64,000 nucleotides of DNA from NCBI GenBank assembly GCA_031841125.1, contig CM063106.1:72528101-72592100 (forward strand). Direction: 5' to 3'. Positions 1-11,100 of the stretch are shown here, in pieces. The notes under the pieces are model-generated. The model saw only the letters and a program-made list of their open reading frames with translations, had not been told where the DNA came from and searched no databases. How positions within the stretch are numbered: the first letter of the stretch is position 1; each line of letters opens with the position of its first letter. Source of the DNA: Acanthococcus lagerstroemiae. Its lineage: Eukaryota > Arthropoda > Insecta > Hemiptera > Eriococcidae. The translations under genes and the position numbers were made by a program.

Positions 1-115
1 CATTTTTTCATGAACGATCCAGAGACAGGGTGTTCACAAAGAAATGCCGACATTTGTCTCCTGTCGCACCTTCCTACATTACGATCGGAAGACGTCCTCA
101 GATCAAAATATCAGC
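1..115 (+). other. Possible partial exon at the window edge
   Basis: An open frame runs from base 1 (His-Phe-Phe-Met...) without a stop to a good splice donor, CAGC|GTAAGT, at 116-121. About 38 residues are visible and I recognise no family. It could be an internal exon of a gene entering from the left, conceivably the missing 5' part of GPAT copy 1, but it resembles none of the N-terminal exons of GPAT copy 2. Chance is a real alternative in so short a frame. Confidence 0.2.
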
Positions 116-1172
116 GTAAGTGGTCGACCTAGAAAAGCCCAGAAAGCTTGGGTATGTACCACGATTAGCTCACATGAGACTTCTCAGGAGTAGTATTGTC
201 AGGGAGAGGAAGGTGGTTACCCAAATCACATGTCAAGTCGTTTCAAGCTCCGGACTGAAAAAGTTAAGTAAAACGAAAAACATACAATCTCACATTCTCC
301 TGCAAATTACCTATACCCCCCTCATAAGAAAAACCTTACGTCAACATCACAAAACATGTTTTATTCCGCAAATGAAGCAACAAAGAATAAGATCACATGG
401 CGGATAGCGGACATTAAAACGAAAATTCGAACATAAAAACCTTTGAAGTTCTGGGGGCGGAAAGCGCACAGACCCGCGAAAGCTGGCAGTTCAGAACGAA
501 AATAACACTCTTCAATCATAAAAGAAAAAATTTAAAATAAAAAAAGCAATAACCAGCAAAATACAGGGGGAAAGAAACGTGTCCGAAAAAGATTCAATCC
601 ACTTGTGCCAAACGGCTCCAAGGGAAGCCAAAAAGACAGTAAGTACATTATCGAGTGGATTACCCGAGGAAAACGAAAGAAAGATTAGGAACTAGAAGGA
701 AGGAGGGAAAGAATATGAAAAGGCGACGTCATTCCACATGCGGAATGAAGAGGGAAATGGGAACGGAATCGGTGCCTTTGTACGAGGTAAAATGTAGCTG
801 AACTGTAATTCTGGAAAATACACGAGGCCTCTTCAAAATGTAATTGAGGTGCCGCATTCTAAACTGCCGTTAGTCCGAAAAATTAGAAGCGTGAGAGATC
901 AGTACAAACTTCATCGCTCAAGATGCAGTTATAATAACTTTTTGAGATTTCTTGATACTTTTGGGAAGCCTGAGTGTGTATTTTCATATGATGCTGCATT
1001 GAAAACCTGTAGTCTGAGATATAAGCGTTAGTCGTGGATGAACTAAGGAAAGTTTGGAATGAGGCTCTTCAATTGTGTGATTAACATCAAAGCAATTCAT
1101 CTTCCAGAAGTGATATCAGTGTTTGGAAACCTGTTGTGTACTCCATTATTCCCAAAGCAAAAACAGGGAATA
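116..1172. other. Non-coding stretch, nothing recognised
   Basis: Short frames occur here, for instance 849-1031 (+), but none matches a family I know or has paired splice signals. There is no clear repeat structure before the mariner-type fold-back begins at 1173. Confidence 0.4.
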
Positions 1173-1600
1173 CAAGGGTCGCCCCAAAAGAAAGGTTTCC
1201 CACCTCTTTTTTGCGTTTGCGTATAAATGAACGAAAATTTAATCTGAAAGAAGCATTTTATTCTTTGAACATTGCTAGTTTTTTTCGGTATACATACTCT
1301 ACCTTTGAAGTTTGAACATTTGTCTTATCACATAATTTAATTTTCAGTGCTATCCTTATAAATTTCCATCCAACTTATCGAATATTTCAGCAACTCGATT
1401 TTTACTCGATGCCAAATCGGAGCTGTAAGCCGAGTGATGTACAAGTATCCATTTGAACTTTGCGATAAGATTTTCAATGACGTTCGCAGTGTGCAGCCGT
1501 GAATTATCGTGCAAAAGTTAGATTTCTTTCAAAAGTTTTCCAGGGCACTGGTCTTTTAATACTTTCCGCAAATTTGTGAGCGTTTAAGTGTCAGAATCAG

Positions 1601-1816
1601 TGTTAGAAGGACGAACGAGAACGTGAAAAAAACGGCATGTTCTTGGTTCTCGTTCTCAGAACGAGAACAGGAAACGGGGAACAAGACCAGGTTGAGAACA
1701 AGAACGAGAACTGGAACGTTGGTAATTATAGGGTAAGAAGAACGAGGAGCATGAACGAAAACCATGCAGTTAGGGAAGGAGAACGGGAACGAGATGGGTT
1801 TTGCCTTCTTCCAACA
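1601..1816. repeat. GA-rich TIR repeat, copy A
   Basis: The unit begins AGTGTTAGAAGGACGAACG and ends CCTTCTTCCAACACC, so its ends are inverted (core TGTTGGAAGAA). The interior is iterated GAACGAGAAC, with the conserved segments GGCATGTTCT and GAAAACCATGCAGTTAGGGA. Related copies lie at 1913-2181 and 4340-4573, with a fragment near 3262. It sits between the arms of the mariner fold-back. Confidence 0.6.
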
Positions 1817-1912
1817 CCTTTGCAGCTGGTGTGAGAGTAAAATTCTGAAAGCCTAAAACCATCAATAATTTTTTTTTTTTTTTAATGAAAAAATCAAACT
1901 GCAGTAACTCGG

Positions 1913-2181
1913 ATATTGGAAGAACGAACGAGAACGAAAAGAAAAACAGCATGTTCTCGTTTTCGTTCGCAGAACGGGAATGAGAACGAGAATGGAAAAT
2001 GGGAACGGGAATAAGACCAAGGTGGGAACAAGACCGGGAATGGGAACAATATGGAAATGGGAACAAGAAAGAGAATGGGAACTTTGATAATTTTAAGGTA
2101 AAAAGAACAAAGAACATGAATGAGAACCGTGCAGTTAGAGAAGAACGAATGGGAATGGATATATTTTTGCGTTCTTCCAAC
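1913..2181. repeat. GA-rich TIR repeat, copy B
   Basis: Begins ATATTGGAAGAACGAACGAG and ends GCGTTCTTCCAACACTGG. It carries the same inverted ends, the same CAGCATGTTCTCG block and the same AGAACCGTGCAGTTAGAGA block as copies A and C. A flank reading AATGAAAAAATCAAACTGCAGTA is also shared with copy C, so the mobile unit may be larger than the TIR-bounded core. Confidence 0.6.
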
Positions 2182-3261
2182 ACTGGTCAGCATTAATGGT
2201 GGCCTCACGTTACATAAATTCCAAAAGAATAATGCCTTACTTGTCCCAAAAAACCGTTGCATGACATTTTGCATGGAGAAAGTTTGCTTAAATTTTGTCA
2301 ACTGTTCAAATGGAAACTTGTAACTCACCCGGCTTACAGCCCCCATTTGGCACCGAGTAATTATGCTTTATTTCCTTACCTCAGAAAAGAGTTAGCTGCA
2401 GAGAAACACAAGAGTGACAAATGGCTTAGAAATCAAGTCGCTGAAATATTCAAAAAGTTGAACAGAAAATTTTATAGGGATTGTATTGAAAATTTAATTA
2501 TAAGATGTGACAAATTTTTCAAACTTGAAAGGTAAGTATATCGAAAAATCTAGAATATTTAAGGAATAAAATGCTTCTTCCGGATTGAATTTCCGTTCAT
2601 TTATAGGCGAACGCGAGAGGTGGGAACCTTATTCTCGGGGCAACCCTCGTATTTCAGGGCGTTTCTCAACGCGAAGATTAGTGGAAATCCTTTGCAAAGA
2701 AAAGAGTCCGACCACTGCAGGAAAGGACCAGGGTTCTTATAACTAGAAAAGGCTAGCTCATTCGGGTAGGCAAGCCGCAACAGTTCTTCCCGTCTCACCC
2801 GCGCCGAAATTCACTTCATAAGAAAGTAATGGGCAAACTGAATTTTTGCCGTTGAGGGCTTTTTCTTTTTTTGAACGGTAGCCAATTGAATGTTGTATGC
2901 GGGAAAAATAGTAGACAAATATGTTACGGGCGTCAGTTATGAGTAAAGATTGAAAAAAACTGTATTCCTGTAAGCATTCTGTGTGATTGGCACCTCAGTG
3001 ATGTCATTAACATCTTGGCGTCTTGCTAAATAAGCTAACCCAGGGGCGTGCTACGGGGGGGTCTGGACCCCTCTGGTATCGGCCGACAATGTGAAAAAAT
3101 TAAAATTTATTCTGGTAATAGTAAGTATTACACCTGTAATGTTGTAAAAGTGAAACGAACCCCCATCCCCCTTCATACCAAGTCTGGCTACACCACTGAG
3201 CTAACGTCTTGGTATATAAGAATCTTGAAAAAGGATATTGTTACATGGATATGTCGTGCAC

Positions 3262-3355
3262 AGTATTGTAAGAAGAACAAGAACGAGAAGAAAACCGGCA
3301 TGTTCTCATAACGAGAATGAAAACGAACTGGCGTGAAGGTAAAATTCTGAAAGCC
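3262..3355. repeat. GA-rich repeat, partial copy D
   Basis: A short, internally deleted copy: AGTATTGTAAGAAGAACAAG, then GGCATGTTCTCATAACGAG. It is followed by GTAAAATTCTGAAAGCCTAA, which also follows copy A near 1837. The right-hand inverted end is missing. Confidence 0.45.
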
Positions 3356-3824
3356 TAAAACCAATGACAGTAACCGCCACTTTATCGAATCATGTTGGAA
3401 CTGACATAAAATGAATGTAATAACCGAAAATCGCAATAACCAGCGGGAAAATTTTGAGGAAATTTTAAAAGGACTAATTTCTTTCAAAATGAAAAATCGA
3501 GTACATCTGTGCATGAAGGAAAACGATCTACTGTGTATTTTTACTTGAAAAATTGAGTAAGTTCACTCTGCTTCAGTGAGAGAGCCATTGTTAAAATGGA
3601 TTGTAAGTTGTTACACATGAGAAAATGTTCGTTTCTTATGTGTTCTACTCTGTAACTCTTCTCAAAACACATAATGCCTCAAGCTTCACACTCTTTTTCA
3701 TCATTATTCTGTTAAAAAAACATATCTTTACCAGAAGAATCACCTTTGGTAAACCTAGATTTTTCTAAATGTAATAAACGGCGCTCATGGTTGTAATATT
3801 GGGCAAAAAATGCTCACAATAGTA

Positions 3825-3905
3825 CATATATATTGCACGCCAAGGCCCAAAAGTGAGTCCTGCACACTCACTTTGAGCCTGGCTGTGCAAGATATGAAAG
3901 TTGAA
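3825..3905. repeat. Dispersed hairpin repeat, copy 1
   Basis: Contains AAGTGAGT-CCTGCAC-ACTCACTT, a stem-loop with 8-bp arms, between AATAGTA...ATTGCACGCCAA and GTGCAAGATATGAAA. A sister copy with the same arms and flanks lies at 15625-15715, inside an intron of GPAT copy 1. Confidence 0.5.
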
Positions 3906-4339
3906 AAACTGTGGTTTGAAGTCAAATGAAGCCCGCTGCCGGAAAAGGGCCTTTGACTGATGAGAAAAGAGAAATTCATTGATCAAAGGCCCTTCTTCCA
4001 CGCAGTGCTTCATAATGAAATGAGTAGCACATAAAAGCTCGCGGCGGTGTTATGTGTAAGTTGATACAGGAGAGGACTGTAATTTACTTTACTGAACAGT
4101 ATTCTATAATAGTAAATTACGTTCCTGTATCAAACTTGGAGTTACAAAGTAAAACTTTTGGAATGGTAAATAGACCCACAAAGAAGCGTTTTCCATGCAT
4201 CATTATTGAAAAAAAGACTTATTTTGTTCCGTTCCTAGCTGTTTTGATTGTAATATGCGGCTGATTGTATTAACCACCAAACGCATGAAGTGGCAGTTCC
4301 TGTATGCATTTTTTAAATGAAAAAATCAAATTGCAGTAC

Positions 4340-4573
4340 TGCAACGGTGTTATTGGAAGAATAAACAAGAACGAGAAAAAACAGCATGTTCTCATTCTTG
4401 TTCTCAGAATAAGAATGAGAACAAGAACATGATGAGATTAAGAATGGGAATGAGAACAAGAACGGGGACGTTGATAATTTTCAGATTAGAAGGAAGAATG
4501 TGAATGAGAACCGTGCAGTTAAAGAAGAACAAATGAGAACTAGAACAATGATTTTTGCATTCTTCCAACACTG
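4340..4573. repeat. GA-rich TIR repeat, copy C
   Basis: Begins TTATTGGAAGAATAAACAAG and ends GCATTCTTCCAACACTGG, with the shared CAGCATGTTCTCATTC and AGAACCGTGCAGTTAAAGA blocks. This copy lies outside the mariner fold-back, showing that the family moves or is copied independently. Confidence 0.6.
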
Positions 4574-5113
4574 GTTCATCCAACTCCAAGGGACTGCGTT
4601 GACGCGCGTACTCACATTCCAGTGCCTTCTCAGTCGTTCGTTCTCGGCTTTGCTCGGCATTCTCCGTGTCGGCCAGTCAAACGTGAGGGAACGAATGACC
4701 GCATAAAGAGGAGTACGCAACTACATCACGATGGTGACGTTTTTGTGCGGAACAGTTTCTGCGAAACATTTTCTGCGGAATTTTCCTCTTTTGCGTGGCG
4801 AGCTATTAGACATATCCATGTCAAAAGGAAAATCATCGAAGACATAAGAATTCGAATGAATGACACTTATCCAATGTTTCCATTTCGAGTTGTGTTCTTG
4901 AATTGACAGTTTTTTTTTTGTAACAAACAAATTTTAGTCAGCTGTTTGTAGTCCCTGTAAATCAATTATAATGATTACCACAAATGTAAAATACAGTGAT
5001 ACAGAATCAACGCTTATCACTAATTTGCTGTATTCTTTAATTTCTATAATCGCTTATTGTTGTATTTATTTGCTAGCTTTTTCGTTTGTTTTTTGTTTTG
5101 TTTGCGAACGTAG

Positions 5114-8100
5114 GTCGTGTGGCTTGCCATTTGTACAGCTGCGGTAGGTTACGTACCCAAAAACGAATTCAAGAAATGGTTAAACGAGCGCGTTTCGATT
5201 ATGTGTTTCCAAGTATTATCGAGTGCATTGTCCTCGGTAATTACCTACCACAATGAGGAAAACAAACCAAAAACTGGAATCTGTGTGGCGAATCACACAT
5301 CGCCGATCGATTGTCTTGTCGTTGCATGCGATAATTGTTATTCATTGGTACGCATTTTACAAACTTCATTGAATACAACCATTAGTGCACATCCGATCCG
5401 TGACATTTTAGGAAGTGGTGTACCGTACTACACGAAAATAGTCGATTTATTTTTAATTTGCTTTCTTCCCCTTCGTCGAATGCCTCAAGTTGCATCGCGA
5501 TGTCAACGAACACTGTCGTATTCGATGATCTCGGCGAAATGATTGATCGGGTGCTATGTTCGAATTGACTCTGAGGGGTGATATCAGAAAAATCTGTTGC
5601 GGATGCTGTCAGAATTGGGCATTCGTAACTGGTCGGTGTGGGAGCAGCAGGTGTGAATCCAGCCGCAAAAGCCCTCTGTTTGAAAATTCCAAAAGTCACC
5701 CATTTGCAGGCACCGCCTGGCATTTAAATTCTCGGAATGCAAAAGTCAAGGGGTCCGGTCAACAAATTAAAAAAAATTTTAGGGATGATGTGAATTGCGA
5801 CAAAAAGGCGCGCTCTTTCATCACACATACCGCGTTTAGGTACGTAATAATTATACAGCGATCATTCCATTTTTAACCTTCGATCCTAGAGGGCCCACAC
5901 GGCCACAATTGGTCGAAAGGTCGAGGATGCATTTGCATCTTCTCACCCCCAGCCAGACCGTGCGTGCCCATTTGGATAAGAAGTCCTTCTGAACTTCGAA
6001 AGTGAAGCCGTTTTTCTCAAACTCGTGTGAAAATTATGCATTTTCCCAACGATTTGTCGAAAATAGACTGCGAAAAACTGAAAAAAGTCCTGTAAGTCTT
6101 TTATTTTGAGTTTCCGATTGGTAGAAACCCTCACTTGGTGGAGCGTTTGGCGATGCACTCATGCCAGATTGGCTCCCCAGGCAGCGTACCTCTGGCCTCG
6201 GAAACTACTCTTGAGTATCGTATGTATCGGTGACCAGTGGGATGTCTTGAGGCTGGCCTGAGCCCCCATTTCGCTTCCCCTTGCTTCGGATTCACGCTGT
6301 CCTGTTAGGGTCACTATATAGAACACCCTACTGACCGAGGCAACGCTCACCCAGCGTCAATTTGGAAGCCGGACTCCTTCCCCCTTCACCTTCTCGTCCT
6401 GGTACATTTGGCGACGCAGGAATGCTGCCTGTATTAAAAATGGTAGAAACCCTGGGAATGTTAGAACTTGGTACCATGTAACACAACATTCCTTACATCA
6501 CTGTTCCGGAGCCAGTCGATTAGATAGCTTGGTTAACATCTGTAAATTAGCTCAGTGATGCTCTGATGTACCAGTTAGGAGGTAATGCAATCTACCAAAT
6601 AAAAAGTGGGACTATTGTGGGTCCACAATTGAAGAGACTGCATGTTAGAAAGTGGCCATCATTATTTCGCCGAAGATACTGAATACTGAATGTTCACTTT
6701 GCATGACACGAGGTACTAAACTTTTAGATTACATTCTAATTAGTGTGGCTACTAATTCTACTCTACTTAGTTGCATGATTATTCAGTAATCTTCGAATAT
6801 GTTACGTCAGCTTTTGATGTATGATCTATTATAGAAACAAACGAATCGATTATTTTAAATGTTCAGTGCATCGACACTTCAACAGCTAGCGTAATGTGTT
6901 TCGAAAATTATGTTCTAGAAGTTACATAGAAACGTATGCTCTATTTTGCCATGGGGATTCGACAGCGAAGGATCTGAACTTTGAATTTCCTTTTGAACAG
7001 ATTTCCTGTCACACAGCATCGTCGTAGTTGACGCTAACATTTTTGAAAATTGTGATTTTCGTATAGGAATACTTGCTTACTTTCAGACCTGTGCAGATAA
7101 TGTATATATAGGGTTTCCACGTTTCAATGTATCAGGGGATTTTCTCAGAACATAAACAAAATTAAAATAATAAAATGCGTTTTTGTTTGATTTTTGACGT
7201 AGCTTCTTTTAGGACAGACTCCTCTTACCACGTATCGTCAACTTGAAATCTTAAATGGAAATATATCGAAATAGAAAATTTTTGGGTCGCCGATTTCGAA
7301 TATTGCATGACATTTTTGATCCAGCCCCATTTTCGGCTCCAGATTCGACATTTTCCCCTTGCAAGGGGCTTAATAAACGTGGGTTAAAAACTGAACTACG
7401 TATTGAGATAGAAGTTATTTTGGGTTGCTGATTTAGATAATGTGTAACATTTTTCGTGCAGTTCCCATTTGGGCGCCAAAGTCGAAATCAGGGACGTGCC
7501 GAAGAGTTTTTCCAGTGGGGAAAGAGGGGGAGGGGGAACTGTGAAAGTCCCAACTGACTCAACTCAGAATTCCCTAGTATCAAAGAAAGAAAAAAAAACT
7601 GTTGTATTTTTTCAACTGACTCAACTCAAAATTCTCAAGTACCAGTGCAAAAGAAGAAAACCCTTTTGACTTTGTTGGGTTTTCCAACTCAATTCCCAAG
7701 TATCAAAGCAAACGCAAAAAAAAATCTAACTTGTATTTTTCTAACTCTCCTAACTGAAAGGGTAAATTTTCCCAACTGTTGAGTGAAAAATTCCTACAGG
7801 GGACTAAGTTGCCTCCCTACTTCCCCTATTGGTGCATCCCTGGTCGAAATTTCACCTTTCAACGACGGGAATCGATTCGAATTAAAAAATTGAGCTAACT
7901 ATCGAAGAAAGAATTCTGTAACTCGTTGAATTTGAAACCTATCACATTTTTCGTCCAGTCCTAGTGTGGGCACCGAAATTGAAATTTTATCCTTCAACGG
8001 TCGAAATCGACTCGGATTAACAAATGGTGTTAACGGATTATAAAATGGAGCGAACTTTCAAAATAGAGATCCGTTGGGTCGCTGTTTTCGAAAATAGCAT

Positions 8101-11100
8101 TAGATTCTTCATATGTGACTGGGTCGGAAGAAACAAACCTTATGCCTAAAAAATTAATTTTCAGATTTTGAAGTTTTTGATCTATCATTGGCAGAAACCA
8201 AAAATACATACTTCGGATGCTTGCAGTATGTATTTTCGGTTTCTGTCAATAGATTATTAAGGAGGGTTTGAATAGGTACCCCAAAAAATGTCAAAATCTG
8301 AAAATTGATTTTCTACTCATAAGACTTGTTTCTTCCGAGCCGGTCACATTTGGCGATAACTTGAAACTGAAATTTAAAAATTTTCTCTTCAAAATAGCGA
8401 GGGGAGGAAAAATTTATCTTTATGATGGGCCGTAAAATTTATTTGACCAAGAAAATCAAACACGGGTTTGAAATTGTGATTTTTGTGGTCTTTGGTTTAG
8501 AAAACTGTGTTATTGTTTTGATCCGGTCTCGATTTGGTCTTTCATTTCGACGTAAGAAATGAAAGAGAAACTCATTACTTCCCTCTAAAGAAGAGAAGAA
8601 GTTCATGCTTTTTCGTTTTTCGCTTTGATAATGAAGGAAGAAACTTTTTAAAAAAATTGAAAGTACCTTAGTTGAGGAAGAAAGAGATTCTTTCCGTTAC
8701 AAAAGGGCACATCTTTCTCCTAAAAAGAAAAATGAACTAAGGAAGTTCTCACTTAGAAATGCGAAATGTTTTTTCTTCTCATACTTCAAAGGGAAGTTTG
8801 ATTCTTCTAAAAATAGAACAATTTGGTTATTCATTCAAAAAAGGGGATAGACTATTTTCTTCTCCTTTTACGAGGAAAAAGGAAATTTCTCCTTTCTCGG
8901 AGACAACACAGTTTTTTATTCAGTAGAAGGATGAACAGTTTTCTTTTACCTTACGAAAAGAAATTGTTCCTTTTTCAACAAAAAAACGAAAATGTTTTCT
9001 TCTTCCTCTCTGCAAAAAATGAATCATTATCATCTTGGAATTAGAAGGGATGGTTTTTTCCCTCTTTCCTCGAGAAAAGGAGCTGTTTTCTTCATTCCTC
9101 ATTACAAAACTAAAATAATGAATTATAGGAGTCGAGATAAAAAATGTAATTTCAGTTTGGAAATAAACGACCCAGAAACCTCCAGTCCTGTATTATGTTC
9201 TATTTTTCAAGTCATGTTTATTCGAATCTCATTTGAACTGTGACTTTTAGATGTTTTTAGTCAGAATCGGAATCGAACCACAGATTTGATTGAATAATTC
9301 GGAATCAACAACCCCCCCCCCCTCCATAAAAAGAGAGTTTTGATGGTTCAATTTTTCAGTCCCTTTAACGCTTCCAATTTGGAGTTATCGAATTCGGGAT
9401 GAGCGAAAATGTAGGATGTTATTTTGAAAATCAGTGACTGAGAAACTATTTCGATACATGGTTTGATTTTTTTAATCCAAGCTAGTTCTACTCATTTGTA
9501 TGATGAAATTTCAATTTTGGGGCCCAGATTGCAAACAGACGGAAAATTCGAATGTTTTGAAATCAGAGACACAGGAACCCTTATTTCGATAGTTACTCAA
9601 TTTTTGAACCCGTATCTGCATGTAGGCCATTTTTGTACTGATAGATTTCAGTGGTAATACTCAAAGAAGGTCATTCAGAAAAAGTGATGCAATTTTCGAA
9701 ACCAGCGACCTCAAAACCTCTCGTATTGGCCCCTTGGAATGAGGAAATGTCGAACTTGGTGCCCAAGTCGGGGCCATATTAAAAATCTGATGAGATATTC
9801 GGAATCACCGACAAAGTGCTAGCCCCGTATGCACGCACTATGATCGAGGAGGTACACCCTATTCGAGTGTGAGGCCTGGGAGCAGGAGAGGCCCCGGACG
9901 GCAACACGAGCGATAGCGACGGCGTGATCAGCCGTCTCGCATCTGCCACCTTGGTTCCGGAAATGGTGAAGAGTGGAAGCGAATGGAACCGGGTGTCGGC
10001 CTTTGTCTCAGCCATCATGAAGAAGAAGATACAGACAGAGTAGTAGAGGCAGAGAACTGACGGACAATACTCGGCCCACGCCACCGAACACAACATTTCT
10101 GTACCATCCTAGAGCTGCTGCTGCTGCTGCGGACCCCCCGGCAGGGCTCACTCCGCCGTCCCACCTTCCTGCGTCGCCACACGTACCAAGACGAGGAGGT
10201 GAGGGATGAAGGAAGGAAGCACGTCCGTCTGTGGTGCCCCCGAATTCCAGGTTAATGCTGGGTAAGGGTTGCCTCGGTCAGTAGGGTGTTGTCCCATAGT
10301 GGCCCTGGCAGGACAGTTCGGAGCGGAGAGGCGAAACCGGGGCTCGGGCCAGCCTCAGTGCGTCCCTGTAGTTACTGATGCGGTACTGAAGAGGGTAGTT
10401 TCGGGGCCTGGGGTGCGGTGTCTGAGGAGTCACTTTGGCATACGTGCATTGTCATACGCTCCACCAAGTGCGTGTTCAATACTTTTAAAGATGGCACATT
10501 CGTGCTTCCACTTGGGGGGGGGGGGTGCAGAATTCTTTGCCTTTGAAAAAACTACTTCAAGAACCAAGTAGAAGTGCATTATTACTTTTTTTATCTCACG
10601 TGTTTTGATTCCTCGAAATGTGGAGACCCTGAATTCCTTCATCAAAGTGCTAATGTGTTCCCCTCAATATACTCACTTTCATAAAGATTGAAAACGTGAC
10701 TACACGCCATTAAAATATACAGAGAGGAAGACCTAAAACTAAGGTCTCATTTGAATTCTTTCTCAAGACGTCGCGAAGTGGACATAGTTACGCTTTTAGT
10801 GTGGATTACACAGAGGTGCCAGACCCCTTCAATTAGTGAACGCTGTATAGGACTTCACAGACAGGGGTGCAATCGATCCGTTATTTTGATTACAGCATGT
10901 CATTTCAAAAATCTGTCGTATCTTAAGAACTTCTAATTTTCAAAATTTTGATTGAAGTTCTGGATTCTACGTTTCAATTATACTCTCGACTCATGTGACA
11001 AAGATTATTTATCAGTTTTAATTATTAATACTAATAAAGCTCTGTGAAATGCCAATTTTCGAATTGCAAACAATAACAAAATTCGAATTACTGTTCTGCC

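Larger units (their letters stand above)
1173..2649. mobile_element. Fold-back element made of two inverted mariner 3' ends
   Basis: Ends are inverted repeats (left CAAGGGTCGCCCC, right GGGGCAACCCTCG) flanked by TA at 1171-1172 and 2650-2651, the target duplication of Tc1/mariner elements. The right arm (about 2257-2535, + strand) encodes a mariner transposase C-terminus, with the HPAYSPHLAPSNYALFP block of the catalytic domain. The left arm, read on the minus strand from about 1530 down to 1300, encodes the same region again, with LHDNS and AYSSDLASS. The homology of the two arms therefore reaches well past ordinary terminal repeats into coding sequence. Both arms are broken by stops and deletions. 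The centre (about 1600-2190) holds two copies of a GA-rich TIR repeat. It cannot encode a transposase now and could only have moved in trans. Confidence 0.8.
7280..8420. repeat. Decayed ~140-bp tandem satellite interrupted by two MITEs
   Basis: The motif ACATTTTTxxTxCAGTxCC...GxxCCxAAxTxGAAAT recurs near 7312, 7450, 7948 and 8097. Once the hAT MITE at 7489-7842 and its duplicated 8 bp are subtracted, the spacings are about 138, 136 and 149 bp. Other weaker units, with phrases like GGGTCGCCGATTTCGAA, may extend to about 9780. It lies in the first intron of GPAT copy 1. Confidence 0.5.

Noticed and set aside
1770..2346. Minus-strand open frames of 137-150 codons
   Set aside because: They arise from the GA/CT-rich repeat and the antisense of the mariner arm; Ser/Phe/Arg-rich compositional frames with no family match.
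5382..5723. Minus-strand 113-codon frame
   Set aside because: It overlaps the intron after a GPAT exon, has no domain I recognise and no paired splice evidence.
9779..10096. Minus-strand 105-codon frame
   Set aside because: No recognisable family; it borders the GC-richer dispersed repeat, where longer frames are expected from composition.
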